A stretch of DNA of 64,000 nt, taken from positions 71,770,984 to 71,834,983 of the forward strand of contig NC_088300.1 of NCBI RefSeq assembly GCF_032854445.1, read 5' to 3'. How positions within the stretch are numbered: the stretch's first letter is position 1; each line of letters begins with the position of its first letter. Below the pieces are notes generated by a model. That model worked only from the letters and a program-made list of their open reading frames with translations. It made no database searches and was not told where the DNA came from. Position numbers and translations under genes: made by a program. Of the stretch, positions 40,974 to 53,824 are shown piece by piece. The stretch comes from Liolophura sinensis. Its lineage: Eukaryota; Mollusca; Polyplacophora; Chitonida; Chitonidae.

Positions 40974-43730
40974 CGCCTGTTGTATGGCATATTTGATCAT
41001 GTGTGTTTATACCACAGGTAAATAGAACTAAGTTTAAAGGCTATAAGTCAAGTAGTTCTGTATATTTACGGTGTTTAAGACATGAAAATCCAACATCAAA
41101 AATGGGTCATGATTCCATTAAATCCTTGCCTTATGAATCCATTTTCAGTTGGGGTATGGGCAATGCTTTGGTACCCTCAAGTTTATTAGATCACAATGAA
41201 GCAATTCTTTAGATATAGCTAGTTTAGCACAAAACAACACCTATACTAATAATTTTACTATTCATTAATGATGGCATTTGAAAAAGAACAAGGAATTCAG
41301 AGAACACTGATACAGTAGTTCACAGAACTGCACAATGTTCAAGTGAGATGATGTGTTCAATTATTGACCTTGACACCAAAATAAAATAGAATGACTCTGT
41401 CATACACAGATATTACTCTGTAATTATACAAGGCTAAGATCTTGCCTTTAAATCCATAAGGAAGGCCAAAACATTATACTGTCGTACATGCAAATATGAC
41501 TTATTGTATAAGATTGCAGAGCACAGTCGTAAATCATTGTGGTGGTAGAAATCGTCATTGCGGGCATTGTTTGCAAATCAGGGACAGCATTTCCTAAACT
41601 CTTCATGGAAAACAATTGGAGATATAAGTCGGACACGAATACGGATGGACAGATGAACAAAATTACTACAACATAATACACTCCTCCTAATGGCAAGGGC
41701 GTAAAAAAACATTACTGTCTATTAATGTACATGTATGTGAAGCTAAGTAAAAAAGCTTAACCTTCCATCTGAGTACATATATGTCCATTTTCACACCATT
41801 CCTAGACTAGGCAGCTAAAGCAGCCTAGAGACCAATATGCAGGAGCTTGAAAACCTTAACACCAACTCTGGCACCGCCACTTTCCCTTCTTCTCACAATA
41901 CCTCTCCTTACAGGCCAGCTAAAAACAATTATTATATTTACAAAGAAATCTTATTCTGGGTCTTTTATGTCATTTGATACCTTACCAACCAAAATTTTTA
42001 TTTATTCCTCAAGGCCAAGAAGATACTTTTAATATTTCTGTATTAAGTTTGCATTTTGCATATCATTATCATGTTTGTCCTTAGCAAAGGCAAGTTTTGC
42101 CTCTGCTAAAGCAATTTCAGAGGAAGGACCTCCTCCTTCCTCAAAATTGGAGGGCTTTATGATGCAAATGGAAGGTTTAAAACATGATCTGGGTGTTGAA
42201 TCCCTTCAGTGGCCAGTTCGTCTATAACTGTTGTACCTGAAATGAGAGCACTTTGGTTTTACCTTGTAATATTGTTTGCCTAGAAGTATGTATTAACAAT
42301 GTTTCCTATCTTCCTTTTCTGTAACTAGAAAATTAGGCCATTGTTAACTGTTTGCTTCTCATGACTCTCCCTTGCATTTAAAATCGATGGAGAAATAATT
42401 AAAATTTAGTTGAGATTGACCAATAAAATAGTTTTCTTCACATCCACACTGGGTTTTCTAGAAACAAAAGGACATATAATAATACTTTTGGTGCCGAAAT
42501 CTACATTTCTCAAAGTATGAAATGTAATGACACAAAAACAATATAAAAACAATGGTCTTGCACAAAATCATTCACAATGAAGCTCTTTTGAAGGAAATTT
42601 GGACGTCTGTCCTCCTTGAACTCCATGTTGGGGAATTTTAAACTTGAGGGTGGTGTCACGTGGTTAAAGTGGCGTCAATTCATTGAAGAAGCAGCTTTTC
42701 ACAGGGAACATCTGAGAAGGAGCTCATTGACTAACAACAGAGTCACCCTAGTCAGGTAAACGTCATGTACAGTAATAAATACGCGCGTTGAGAACAACCC
42801 TTCCATTCTCCTTCAAAATACCACCTGCTGGTTCCACCAAGTAGTTTAATTAATCCCTCAAAAGAGCGTTATTTTCATATTTTTGACAATCCCATGCCAA
42901 AAAAAAAAAAAAAAACGCGAACTGTGCTACAACAACAAGGGAACAACATAGGTATTTTTCCCTCTTAACGAATAAAAGACTTCTGCGAATGCCCCAAAGA
43001 ACGTTAAAAATAAAGTCAGTCACCTAAATTCACTTAAATATGTTGGAGGGAATGCAATTGACCCGACTTACCAAGTACACTTCTGTAAGTATGCTTCTAG
43101 GCCCAAGTGCATTTGGTCGAAGTAAACTTTTAAGAAACCGGCCTGAGGGCTTGTGCTTTTTCGTGCATGTGATATTCGGAACAAAAGTGCGAAGAAAGTT
43201 TCCAGGAGATGTGGGCCCGGTTGTTCAAAACTGGTTCAGATTTAACTTTAAGCCAAGACTTCAATTTTGTACTTAACCTAGAAAAAATTGCGTAACATTT
43301 GATTAAATATGAACTAAAACTGATGCTATTGTACTTTGATTTTGGAGAACTGCATTGGCTAAAAATGTAAATATAAAATATGACTTGATACCAGTATTAG
43401 CTAATACTTTCGAACAACTTTCTCCAAATATCTGAAGTCAGTATGACCATTTGTTGAGAAACCTATTGGAATGTTCTCTTTCAATTTAAATTCAGCTGAA
43501 GCAGATATCTTAATTGTGGTTTCACAATTTGGACAAATTGAACCCCGGTATCAGCTGACTTTGCTGTGTTTTTGTTGTTTTTTTTGTACATGTTTATGGA
43601 GTGTAAGCAACTCTACCAAACTTTCTTTGGCGTCTTTGCCAATTGTCTTACCTCATTTAGAATATTTTATTGGTATTTCTGGTATATTTCTACTTGAATG
43701 CACATGTGCTCATTTTTACCATTGCCACTT

Positions 43731-43812
43731 TTATTATCATATAGCACTACTGTTATTATCGTATAGCACTACTGTTATTATTGTATAGCACTACTGTTAT
43801 TATCATATAGCA
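43731..43812. repeat. 22-bp tandem repeat, ~4 copies
   Basis: TTATTATCATATAGCACTAC-type units begin at 43731, 43753, 43775 and 43797. Confidence 0.85.
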
Positions 43813-44808
43813 TTGTATTTTCTGCTTTCGTGAAATTTAGACTTATTTTTTGGCATATCATGACATGTTCATGTTTGTTGAGCATGTGTTTATATGTTGT
43901 TTAATCATATGTTTTCTAGTACACTGAACGGGTCCACCACATTGTATATCAGGGAACATAAATGGGCCAATCAAGAGTATACTGACCAGTGTATGTAGTG
44001 TGTGTTCATGCCTAAGGCTTGCTTTAGTGTCAACTTGCTGCCAAAGGACAATTTACAAGTAAATGTTGGTAGAAGAAAAGATCAAGGAAAGTTATCCGGT
44101 TCACACAACTCTATGGTGAGGATAGCTTACCTCATTTAAATTGAGCTTTGGTGACACAGAATGCAACCTGCATCCTAGAAATGTGTATTTTTATGCACTT
44201 GGTCAGGTTTTCTTCGCTAAAGGTAAAGTGAACTGGTAGTACAACCATTGCATACTTGTTACTTGTTGCTGTGAACATGACCTAATAAACAACTATATAA
44301 GCATTGATAGATTCAAGATTTGCTAACAATGACAATGATCTTAGCTCATCCTTCCAGATATTCTGCCCCCTTTTCAACAAAAGCAGGTTTTTTTAATGAA
44401 ATATTATGAAGAGCTGTAAATGTGGCATGTGGACTGTCAAATACTTCTGGTTAATGATGTTCCCTGTCTCCTCCAGATGTATTTTTCTGGATGATATCGA
44501 AATTGAGACCAAACCGGGAGATGATATAGTTCAAAATCCATAGGCTTCTTGTTTTGATGTGTAATATGAAGTCATGAGAAAAATTGCTTATGACTTTTAT
44601 TGTCTTGTTAAAGCATTGCTCAGAGGTTGAATGCAACCCAAAATCTCCAAACTTGTGAAATGTAGAAAGACATGTTTGAATGCAGTTTCAAATTACTAAT
44701 AACGGCACTAAATTATATTTGTATAAAATTGCATCATGGCATTGTGGAAAAATGTGACGGATCTTCTGTTTTGTGACTTGTTTCAGCTGAACCTGCAACT
44801 TTGTTCAC

Positions 44809-44811
<3 letters not shown>

Positions 44812-44869
<58 letters not shown>
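44812..44869. repeat. (TA)n microsatellite
   Basis: Uninterrupted TA dinucleotides for about 58 bases. An open frame through it (repeated Ile-Tyr) is an artefact. Confidence 0.98.
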
Positions 44870-44873
<4 letters not shown>

Positions 44874-45814
44874 CACATATGTAAAATGTACCATTGGATA
44901 GGTTTTGATTTTGAAATTCTCTAATTTAATAATTTGACATTGAAGTGGCTTTTTTTGACAGTGTCATAATTTTCTCTTCAGTTCAGAAGCTTTTCTTCAA
45001 CACCTATATATACAAATATGTATGCTTGATAACTTTATTTTTCAGATTTTAGAACACTTCAATTGCATTGAATTAATTTGGATATGATCTTCATGACATA
45101 CATTCGAGGTCATTACTGTAAGACATTGTACTAAATATATTCTTGTTGGTTATTAATTGCTTTATGTTTATGTCGACTTCCTTTTGGTTACTTCATCTGC
45201 TTATTATGGAGATGCATACTCTTGCTGTTGTCATATGTATCAACAAATACAGTCGCATTACTGGGTCCACATGGGTCAGATAGGAATGAAACAAAATAAA
45301 ATAATAATAGAGTTTTAAGTTCAGTTAACTGTTTAACAAACAGTTGACATTCTGAAAGAGTCAAAAAGTGTTTACACTTGCTTATAAGCACAATTTTAAT
45401 CATGTAACACACTGGTGCACATCGTCTTTGGTGCTGAATATGCATTTTATTAAAATTATGTTGCCCTGTATTTCAAGAGAATGTTAAGTAAAACTGTTGA
45501 ATTTTAACTGTTTGATACGTTAATCTGCTGAATATTAGACGTATTTGTTGCTCACCAGCATGTACATTATATGTACCTGTATATGTATATATTGCAAAAG
45601 TTAGGTGATTTCTTAATGTAAGTAACGTTAAAAAAAGGGACTTGTGAAATAAAGGTCTACGAAAAGTGAATTGTTGTGTTGTTTCACGTTGATAAGGATG
45701 AGCTGTATTATAATGGAAGACCACTGATCTTCAGGTATACTGAATTTTCCATATTCCCCAGCCTCCATCGATGATCACTTTCCTCCTCTGGCTACCACAT
45801 GACATCACTTTCTT

Positions 45815-45977
45815 CCACTGCCACCCATTTGCCTCCACTGCCACCCATTTGCCTCCACTGCCACACATTTGCCCCACTGCCACCCATTTGCCCCACTGCC
45901 ACCCATTTGCCCCACTGCCACCCATTTGCCCCACTGCCACACATTTGCCTCCACTGCCACACATTTGCCTCCACTGC
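45815..45977. repeat. 19-21-bp minisatellite, ~8 copies
   Basis: Units CCACTGCCACCCATTTGCC with variable C/T linkers (19 or 21 bp). The pyrimidine-rich plus strand gives spurious frames in both directions (CHPFAPLPP; ANGWQWGK). Confidence 0.92.
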
Positions 45978-46210
45978 CGTCTACTGTAATTGCCTCGAAT
46001 GAAAACAAGTTGTCTCCGTCGGCTATCACTTGCCAGGTGTATCGACAACGTATGTGCGTATGCATTAGTTCACGAAAATGCCAGAGCACATTTCAGTATA
46101 GGCTTAGACATCGTATACATATAAGAATTGGAAGCAGCTTTGCGTCAGGAGAGTCGGCAGTTGCCCCTGGTACCTACAGGGTGTGCTTAACATCCTCCTT
46201 TGTGCATAGT

Positions 46211-46518
46211 CGGGAGCGGTAGATCCAGGGTCAATCCTGGGTCGAGTCACACCTAAGACTTTAAAAGAGGAAGTTGTGACTTCCTCGCTTGGCTTTCGGC
46301 ATGAAGGGGATAGTGTAACGACTGGTTGACCCGTATCAGTATAGTGGTTTGGGCGGGGCGCTTTACTTGCCTTCAGTAAGGCGTCTCGGTGAAGCAGTAC
46401 TAGATAAAAGAGCAGTGGAAATCCGTGCGCAATTACATGCACTCTAAGGATTCTTTCGTCGTCATATGACTGAAAAAAATTTAAGTACGACGTTAAACCC
46501 CAAGCGCTCACTCACTCA
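46211..46518 (+). mobile_element. SINE of the 7.1-kb family, damaged head
   Basis: Contains the box B region (gatccagggtcaatcctggg), the shared 'acctaagactttaaaagaggaagtt' body and the tail ending caagcgctcactcactcat. The box A end is missing or rearranged. No exact TSD found. Confidence 0.88.
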
Positions 46519-48084
46519 TTTGCGATTAGTTCTTTTACAGTATATTGTAGTCTCTCTGAAAACTTTTTATGGAATTCCTCCACACACTACTGTCGTACAT
46601 GGTTTAACCACAGTCGATTTTATGGCATAAATGCGGTGGCCCATTTGTGACTTACAACGATTTGTTTGACAAGAAAGAATTTCAACTTCATACACCGCGA
46701 ATTGCACAGAAACAGAAATAAAATAGGTAAAACTGATACATTCAGGTAGAAACTTCTGAAAGTTTTTTTTCTGTGATGTAAGCATCTCCATGCATGGCAG
46801 AAATGTTTCCTACGCAGGGTTAACGCTGTAGCGGAATTGCCCTTTTTACCGCGGTATAAGCCCTTTTTTGTCTTCGCGGTGTATAGGTTTCCTACGTCAT
46901 GGGAATGCAGTTTTCTCGGAGGTGGAAATATAGATGTTTCTTAATGTGAACATTTTCTCGGTGGTGTAACCGTTTCCTCCCGAGGTTTCTCGGGTGGAAA
47001 AGTGTAAAAGAGAAATGAAAAAGATGGATGTAGCTGGAGATTAACTGTCACGTGGGTTTCCACTGCATGCAGTTGGGGGAAAATTACCTCGCGGAGAAAA
47101 CCTCTCCGCCTCAGAGAAAATCTTACCAGACATAAAACATTTCAAGTATGCGGGGCAAACTCTTGCATCGTGGAGAAAACTGTTTACTGCAAATTACACT
47201 ATGGGCGACCACATACGCTGTTCATTATAATATTGTGTTCGTATAATGTTTATCTGAACTTTGTCTTGTCCAAATACGCCTGACAAACTCTTCGAAAGAC
47301 GAGCATTTATCCTCTTTATATATACCGATTATGCGTGTCGTATATGGGTGATTTCCATTGCCCAGCATGCAAGTGCATGCTTTTAATACGAGATTACTCT
47401 GACGAACACGCGTTAATTCCTGACATTTTCTGAAAGCATGTATAGGCTTTAAGGAATCAAATGCAGACACAATACAGTCCTGTCATATCATTGGAATCCG
47501 AATGCTACACAGACGGATTAGATAGGACCGTATAAAACATACGCAACTCCCATGAAGGTTGACACAGCCGTATTAACGTACAGAAACCGAATCTTACACA
47601 ATCCAGTTATATGGTTCATAAGAGGAAGGTCAACTTTTTGAACTTGTACATTGTTTCCAGTGACTCTGATGGAAGAAGGTAAGAATGACGAATCATCTGG
47701 CGACTGTATAGATTGTTGGGCTCCTTCTTTGTCATTTCATTTTAACAGCATATACAAACTGGCTAGCAAAAATTAAATCGATTTTAATTTCACAGTTTTA
47801 GTCGAGATGCCAATGGCATGAATGCGGTAGAAGGGACATGACTTTGATTTAGGCCTACACCCGGTATATATTTTGGATGCCGATGTTGATGCGTTCTGCT
47901 TTTCCTTTTCTTTCTTGTCCATTTGACACGGTGCGAAAAGGGTAAACGTTCGGGCATGCTTAATGCATTATTCGCCAGAGGTTATATTCTGACAAAATGA
48001 GACACGGTCAGGGTAGGGGTGGGGTGGGGGTGAGAGGCTATGGTATGGGTGGCAGGATGACTGAAGGGAGGCCACGTAATACAC

Positions 48085-48101
48085 CGGTCACGGAGAGGTG
48101 A
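48085..48101 (+). promoter_or_regulatory. Imperfect DR5 hormone-receptor-type element
   Basis: CGGTCA-CGGAG-AGGTGA: two half-sites spaced by five bases. The second fits RGKTSA; the first has one mismatch. Far from any gene (about 5.7 kb before the inferred CYP26 start), so weak. Confidence 0.2.
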
Positions 48102-48231
48102 AACCCGCCGTCTGTTGACTTGGGTCATAGACACCCCGATAGCTACAAGTACAGTCTCACGATCAGCTATTCTTCACCGTTATATGTAAATTAATCAAAG
48201 TCTATACCTGTAGACCCATCAAAGGCCCATT

Positions 48232-48494
48232 TCAGAAAAAAATAATCTGTTAAATTTAACAGAAAGTCTTTGGTTTGAATGTTTCTAGCATATATTCTGT
48301 TAATGCAACTGAGTATTCTGTTAAATGCAGCATACGTACATTGTCTCTGATTCAACATAAGACTGTATTAGACTAACAATTAAGACATGTTATGTTGAAT
48401 ATGACACGGTGGTGTGTTAGAATAAAAGAATACATTATAGCATCACTGGAACAACAGAATTTCTGTTAAAATTAACAGATTAATTTTTTGAGTG
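48232..48494. mobile_element. MITE-like element with ~30-bp terminal inverted repeats
   Basis: The left end (about 48236-48263, aataaTCTGTTAAATTTAACAGA) and right end (about 48460-48490, TCTGTTAAAATTAACAGATTA) are inverted copies that extend on both sides, including AAAAAATTA/TAATTTTTT. Each end is itself palindromic. The interior is ~200 bp, AT-rich and without a frame. Confidence 0.65.
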
Positions 48495-49519
48495 TGAAAA
48501 CAACGACCGATTTTACAAAGCTAATTCAAGCATAAGTTGGAAATCATATTTATACACTTATTTAGACCATATGAATTAAAACTGGTCAACCATAACGAAA
48601 GTTATGTAAAAACAAATATATCTAAATTTGAACACTGGAAACTGTAAACTGCGTAGGCCTACGTGTTTAATCGAAGTTATATATTCTGACAACTGAACAA
48701 TCGATTTGTGGAATCCCCAGATTATCATGCAAGTTAAACTGCTGACACCAAAAACTAAGCCAAACTTAAATTTTGGGAGTATGGCGATAAACCCAAATAA
48801 ATAAATAGCAGCATGGTTAAGCGTGTTGTATGTACCTCAGTTGCTGCGTTGAACAGTGTCATGGCTTCCATTTACACACGAGGTTATCCTTAGAGTTGAG
48901 CCATTGCGCAGTGTACCATCTCGCAGCTTGAAGCGTGTCCTCCCAGCGTTCGCGTGACCCTTGAACTTGCTCGCTCTGGTCAGCCGGGCGGTTTAGAAAT
49001 AGGGAGGGGGCCTGGGGTTTATGGTGTAATCGCTCCACTCAAATCAGCTCGCGGCCATTCCCTGGTGGACCTAGGACAGTTTATCTAAACAGTTCACGGA
49101 AGGCCTTGTCTCATTCTTTGTTGGCTCCTGTGAAATTAACAAGGAAGCTTTAATCCCTCCTGACCTCCAGGCAATATTCCCTCCCCCTCGTGTCTTGGAA
49201 ATGCGTGCACTCAGCTTCGTTTTCCACATATTTAACCCGTCCTGATTTTTTATGACCTTTGGTTTCGATTTTATCGTGCCAGATAACATAAAGCATGTTC
49301 ATCTAATACAATGCCAGTAAATACATACAGTGAATGTTGTTTTTGGCGGGAACAGAAACTTCAGCGGGGATCTGTACCATACTGATTTAAATACTTGATC
49401 GCCATTTACTCAAGACTGGAACACACGAGGTGCTGGCTCAAACCCAGCCGTGGACATGGAATTCATAGACCCAACCCCCACCCCCAACCCCTCCCCTCGT
49501 TCCTTCTCCACTGCTTGTT

Positions 49520-49960
49520 ACACTGTAAGGTAGTATGCTTTTGGCTAGACCACAGTTGTTTGAAATAGGGTGTCACTTTGGGTAAGCCATACCGATGTGT
49601 TAAGGGGGGATGCTTTGGTTAGACTACAGTTTTGTTAAAGAGGGTGTGAATTTGGGCAAACCAAAGAAGTATGTTAAGGAAGCATGCTTTGGTTAGATTA
49701 CAATTATGTTAAGGGGGTATACTTTGGTTAGACTACAGTTGTGTGAAAGGCGGGGTGACTTTGGGCAAACCATACAATTATGTTAAGGGAATATGCTTTT
49801 GGTTAGACTATATTTGTTTAAAAGGGGGTGGGGGAGGGGTGAAAGGGGGTATGGCTACGGTTGTGTGAAAAAAGGCGAGGCTTTGGGTAAATCATACAGT
49901 TGTGTTAAGGTAGTATGCTTTTGGCCAGACCATGCATTTATGTGAAAGGCGGTGTGACGT
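49520..49960. repeat. Degenerate ~75-80-bp tandem repeat
   Basis: The phrase 'tatgctttggttagactacagttgtgt..aaa.gg.gtg..tttgggcaaaccata' recurs about five to six times with indels (starts near 49533, 49609, 49683, 49792 and 49917). Confidence 0.8.
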
Positions 49961-50011
49961 TAAGATATCATGCATATCATGCATTTTAATAAACAAATGG
50001 TGCGGATGTAT

Positions 50012-50283
50012 TCAAATGGAGTAAATAACAATAAGTAATTCTGAACACGGCTTCATTGCTGGATCTAATTTGTCTGTAATGTCACACTTCACATATGTTA
50101 CCGTCCATAAGAGTTTAAACTGGGGTGTAGTGTATATGTCCGCATTTATTTTAACCTTGTAGTTATTGGTTTGGAAGTCAGCACAATTATCAAGTACATG
50201 CCTGCCCAAGGTCAGCTGGTATACTGTTCCTGAATCGAGTGTGATGTCTGGTGTCTTCGGCCTTGTGTTCCAGTGAGGCAGCA
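50012..50283 (-). CDS. Possible coding exon, unrecognised (minus strand)
   Basis: On the minus strand a pyrimidine-rich acceptor (TTGTCTCTTTTCATATAG) ends at 50284, and the frame then stays open for ~90 codons to a TGA at 50014-50012. The peptide has alternating polar/hydrophobic strands (VYQLTLGRHVLDNC; FKLLWTVTYVKCDI), three cysteines and no low complexity, so it looks like a small beta-rich extracellular domain. There is a faint resemblance to cystatin-type sequences, too weak to name. No partner exons were found. Confidence 0.25.
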
Positions 50284-51394
50284 CTATATGAAAAGAGACA
50301 ACAAGGAGAAAAGCCTTAATTGTGAATTTAACGAAATAATGGTGAAAATAACGTTAAGCTAGAATCAAAATGTCTCATATGAAATTTGAATATATATATT
50401 TTAAAATATCAGTATTGGCTTGCACTTTACAGGCGTCATGATGGTTTCCTCTATTCATCTGATGAGCCACAATGTTTCGTGCACCGCAATAACCCAAAAG
50501 TTAAAGCGTGTGCCACAGTAGCCTGACATTCGGATAAATGTGGTCGTTTATTAATGGCATGCAATTTTGAATTTGCATTTATAAATATACTTCAAAGTAC
50601 GATCGCCAACAGCACAGTAAAAATGAACAATTTTTTTTAGAGAAAATATTCTTAACAAAAATTGCTTACTTACAAACACTATTTTTGCAAAGAATCTTTC
50701 TTTTTTCAAATGGGATATTTTTTCACAGAAAAAAATAATTTACACTGTGCTGGAAATAATTTTTGTCTGCGAAATGTTTCGACCTCAATGGAAATATTTC
50801 AACAGCAGTGGGAATTGGTCTCCGATGAAAAAAAAAACATTCTCTGTAAAATTGAATTTCCCCTGTAAAACAATTACGGTGTTTGTAAAAAATACTTCTG
50901 TTTCTAAAACAAACCCTTTTCTATGTAAAAGAATATTTTTTGTGCTAAAATTATCTGCTAAACTAACACAATGTGACTTCGGAATGCCGTCTCAGTGAAA
51001 AGTTTTAAAAAATATAAGCAAAGGCATTCGTGAGACGTCGATTGTAACCCGTTACTTTGCGTGCTTTTAATTGATTATCGATGTGAAGATTCTTTTCAGT
51101 TTATATTTTCTACATCGTTTGCAGTGTCCACTCGTACAAGATTGTAGTTCATGCTATAAAAGCAGTGAGAGTCAAAAAACCTTCCATTAACTAACACAGC
51201 AGACTGCAGTAAGTTTTTCATCTATTGTAAAAACAACTTGAGTGAAAAGACACGAATGATATTCAGGAGCATAAACATCGTTAGCTCAGTAAAGAGTACT
51301 GTGACTTCGTACGAACTTTTCTCAACAACAATCGTAAGGCGAAGGGGTGCGGAGTGACGAAATTCAAGGGAAGATATCACCTTGCAGTGCTGGG

Positions 51395-51411
51395 AGGTGA
51401 ACGAGAGGTCA
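51395..51411 (+). promoter_or_regulatory. Consensus DR5 retinoic-acid-response-type element
   Basis: AGGTGA-ACGAG-AGGTCA: both half-sites fit RGKTSA and are separated by exactly five bases, the classic RAR/RXR spacing. It lies ~2.4 kb before the inferred CYP26 transcription start. Confidence 0.5.
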
Positions 51412-53595
51412 CGAACGTACCCGAGTCGTCCAAAGATGGTTCAGTTCCGCACTTCCGTCTCTGGCCTCTGATACCCCGATTCGAGAATTTCAATAATTTT
51501 TCACGAGGTCATTTGCTGTTCATCCGGGCATGTAAATGTAGCCAAAATGTCAAGTTTAGAAAAACATTTGCAGACAGTCTACAGCGTATGTAGTTGTGTG
51601 GAAAACATTGATCCGGGATACACTTTGTGGCATTGTGTAAGAAAATTATTATATGTTCGGAATATTAAATGTTTACCAACACATGATCTTAATGCAGTAG
51701 TTTGTAGACGTCTTAATTGTTTGTAGGCGTCGCGGGGTGGGGGAGTGGTTCGATACCCGCCTATGATTTGAAAGAGAAACCAGCCTTCATGTCCGAAGAG
51801 GGAATTGCATCAGAAACCCGGTCCTTGCGCCATTGTTATTGCATTAAACAGAGGCTACTCGTGTATCGGTTGACGAGGGGTGTTGCAGACATGAGCCCCC
51901 TTAACCTCTTCATGACCTCCAATTGAGGAGGAAAATAAGTTAAGATTTGGCGTAAATTATCAATAAAATGGAATAAACAGAAGACAAAGGGCCCTCGCAA
52001 GCGGACGGAGGAAATCAGGTGGTCAATTCATTCAATCAATCACTCAGTAAATCTGCAAACAAGACCCTCTGGAATTGACCTATTTGTGCAACTGGAGAGT
52101 AGTAAATGTATATATATACGAGGTAGCATAAGCCGATTATGAGTGGTATAGGTCGAATATTACAGATCACCTGGATATACATAAATACAGGTATAGGTAT
52201 ATACATATGGGTCCTATATATATCACATAATTTTAGCGTTCAGCGGTAAACAAGCTGAACTTAAATGGCCTTTAAGGCGATCAGTGACAGTCTAACTACC
52301 GTGTAATCTGCCGTTTCACCTCAGTCTGAATGTTCTTGTTTATAATATAGCCATGGTTAAGGTCATGACTTTCTCGATATAAGTGGGCCTATTTACAGTG
52401 TATACTGATCGTGTATAATCTCATACATCACTGTCTGCCATTGCACATAGTCCATGCATTGCCCTCGTGGTGTCCCTGGACACGCCAGCCCTGCAAAGTA
52501 TACGTGCACAGGAGGAGTATAATTACACGCTCGCTCTTTATGGTTAGATAATGTTTGTGCAAAATGTATCACTTCGTAGTATGTGTTTTTAAGTTTTGAA
52601 ACATATACATAACCCGCTTTGGCTGCAAAGTACATGTAAGTCACCGTTTACAGAATTTCACGTGAATTTCACACACCATGTTTAAGTTTTCCTACCCCCA
52701 GCTGCAGACTGGGGCGCGTGTATAGATCTGTACTTTCAGACCAGGGCGTTTAGAGATCGTGGTCGAAGATCAGGCTTGGAAGGCCACTCTTTCAATAAGA
52801 TTACAAATGATGTTTTCGGACGTATTCTAGTAAATTAAATCCCCATTTTGCGATAAAATGCAAACACCGTTTACCGAAACTAAGGGTTACCCTGTTGGTG
52901 CAATGACTGACGAATGCAATGTCGTGCAAAGAGATTTCCCCCACATTGCAAGACCCCTTTTGTTATATAGTCACGTGATACCGGTACCTTCATATATTAG
53001 GACTTAAATTTAATTTCTGAATAATCCTTTTCAGCAAACCGTTGTGCTCAATGGCAGTCAAACTGGTCTATAAAAGATTCAACTGGATTAAATCATTTGT
53101 TTTCATTGAACACTTACCTGTTTGAACAATTGCCTCTTAATTTGTATTGAACGACATTAATTTTGTTTGCGGTTTAGGTCGGTTGATGATTAAATACTTT
53201 ATGTGACTGCTTGATTTTATGTAGTGTATTTTGGAAAAGGGACTGAATTAATTGAGCACTAAGTCTTTAATTAACACAGCCTTGCAGGATAATTATTCTC
53301 ACTTGTGCTCAAAGCCACATCCGGGTGACCCACGGCTTTGTTGTACCAGATACCATCTCATGGAAGGTATATTTGTAAAATACAGAAAATACGGAAATTT
53401 TAGTTTTCTTCAAGAACAAGAAGCCTTGAGATTAAACAAAAAATATATATTGTAAGGCAATTTTAAAAAAACTGCTATGAAATAAACGCTGTTGTTACAT
53501 GGTGCGGAAGTTTTCCATTTCAGCTAGATGATGGCTTTCTCAGTCGGCATGGGAGGGAGTGTTGTGGGGGAGGTGGAAGTGGTAGTCTTCGAATT

Positions 53596-53606
53596 CACGT
53601 GAGTCA
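53596..53606 (+). promoter_or_regulatory. E-box overlapping an AP-1 site
   Basis: CACGTG (53596-53601) overlaps TGAGTCA (53600-53606). It lies ~190 bp before the TATA box of the proposed CYP26 promoter. Confidence 0.35.
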
Positions 53607-53648
53607 GTGAAGCGGGCAGACGACACTTGTTTACTGGGCGACTCTCAA

Positions 53649-53662
53649 GGGTCAAGGGGTCA
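53649..53662 (+). promoter_or_regulatory. Perfect DR2 retinoid-receptor-type element
   Basis: GGGTCA-AG-GGGTCA: two identical half-sites, both fitting RGKTSA, spaced by two bases (a spacing RAR/RXR heterodimers use). It lies 131 bp before the TATA box at 53794. Confidence 0.55.
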
Positions 53663-53793
53663 CCGAGGCTTCGTTTAAAAATAAATTACCTAACATGGAG
53701 ACGGGGTTTGGACGTTGCTTTGTGAACAGGAGGGGCATTTGGGGGTCGTTTTGCATAAGAAAAGTTTCACCCGGTCAAATGTGGACGACCTGG

Positions 53794-53800
53794 TATAAAA
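53794..53800 (+). promoter_or_regulatory. TATA box of the proposed CYP26 promoter
   Basis: TATAAAA, preceded by the DR2 element and an E-box/AP-1 site. It is followed ~220 bp later by a strong splice donor, as expected for a short non-coding first exon. Initiation would be near 53825. Confidence 0.45.
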
Positions 53801-53824
53801 TCTCGACTGTCGACTTTTTTCACG

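Larger units (their letters stand above)
38901..48231. other. Intergenic region between NT5C2 and CYP26, left part
   Basis: No convincing coding exon on either strand. Contents are listed separately: a 33-bp direct repeat pair, a 22-bp tandem repeat, a TA microsatellite, a CCACTGCCACC minisatellite and one SINE. A run of A follows 42900. Confidence 0.5.

Noticed and set aside
44736-44924. Frame with repeated Ile-Tyr
   Set aside because: TA microsatellite.
45731-46048. Gly/Trp/Gln-repeat protein on the minus strand (and Pro/His repeat on plus)
   Set aside because: CCACTGCCACC minisatellite; several frames are open on both strands.
52393-52644. Minus-strand 83-codon frame with several Cys
   Set aside because: There is an internal acceptor-like TTTGCAG, but I found no consistent exon pair or family; kept only as a possible companion to the 50012-50283 frame.
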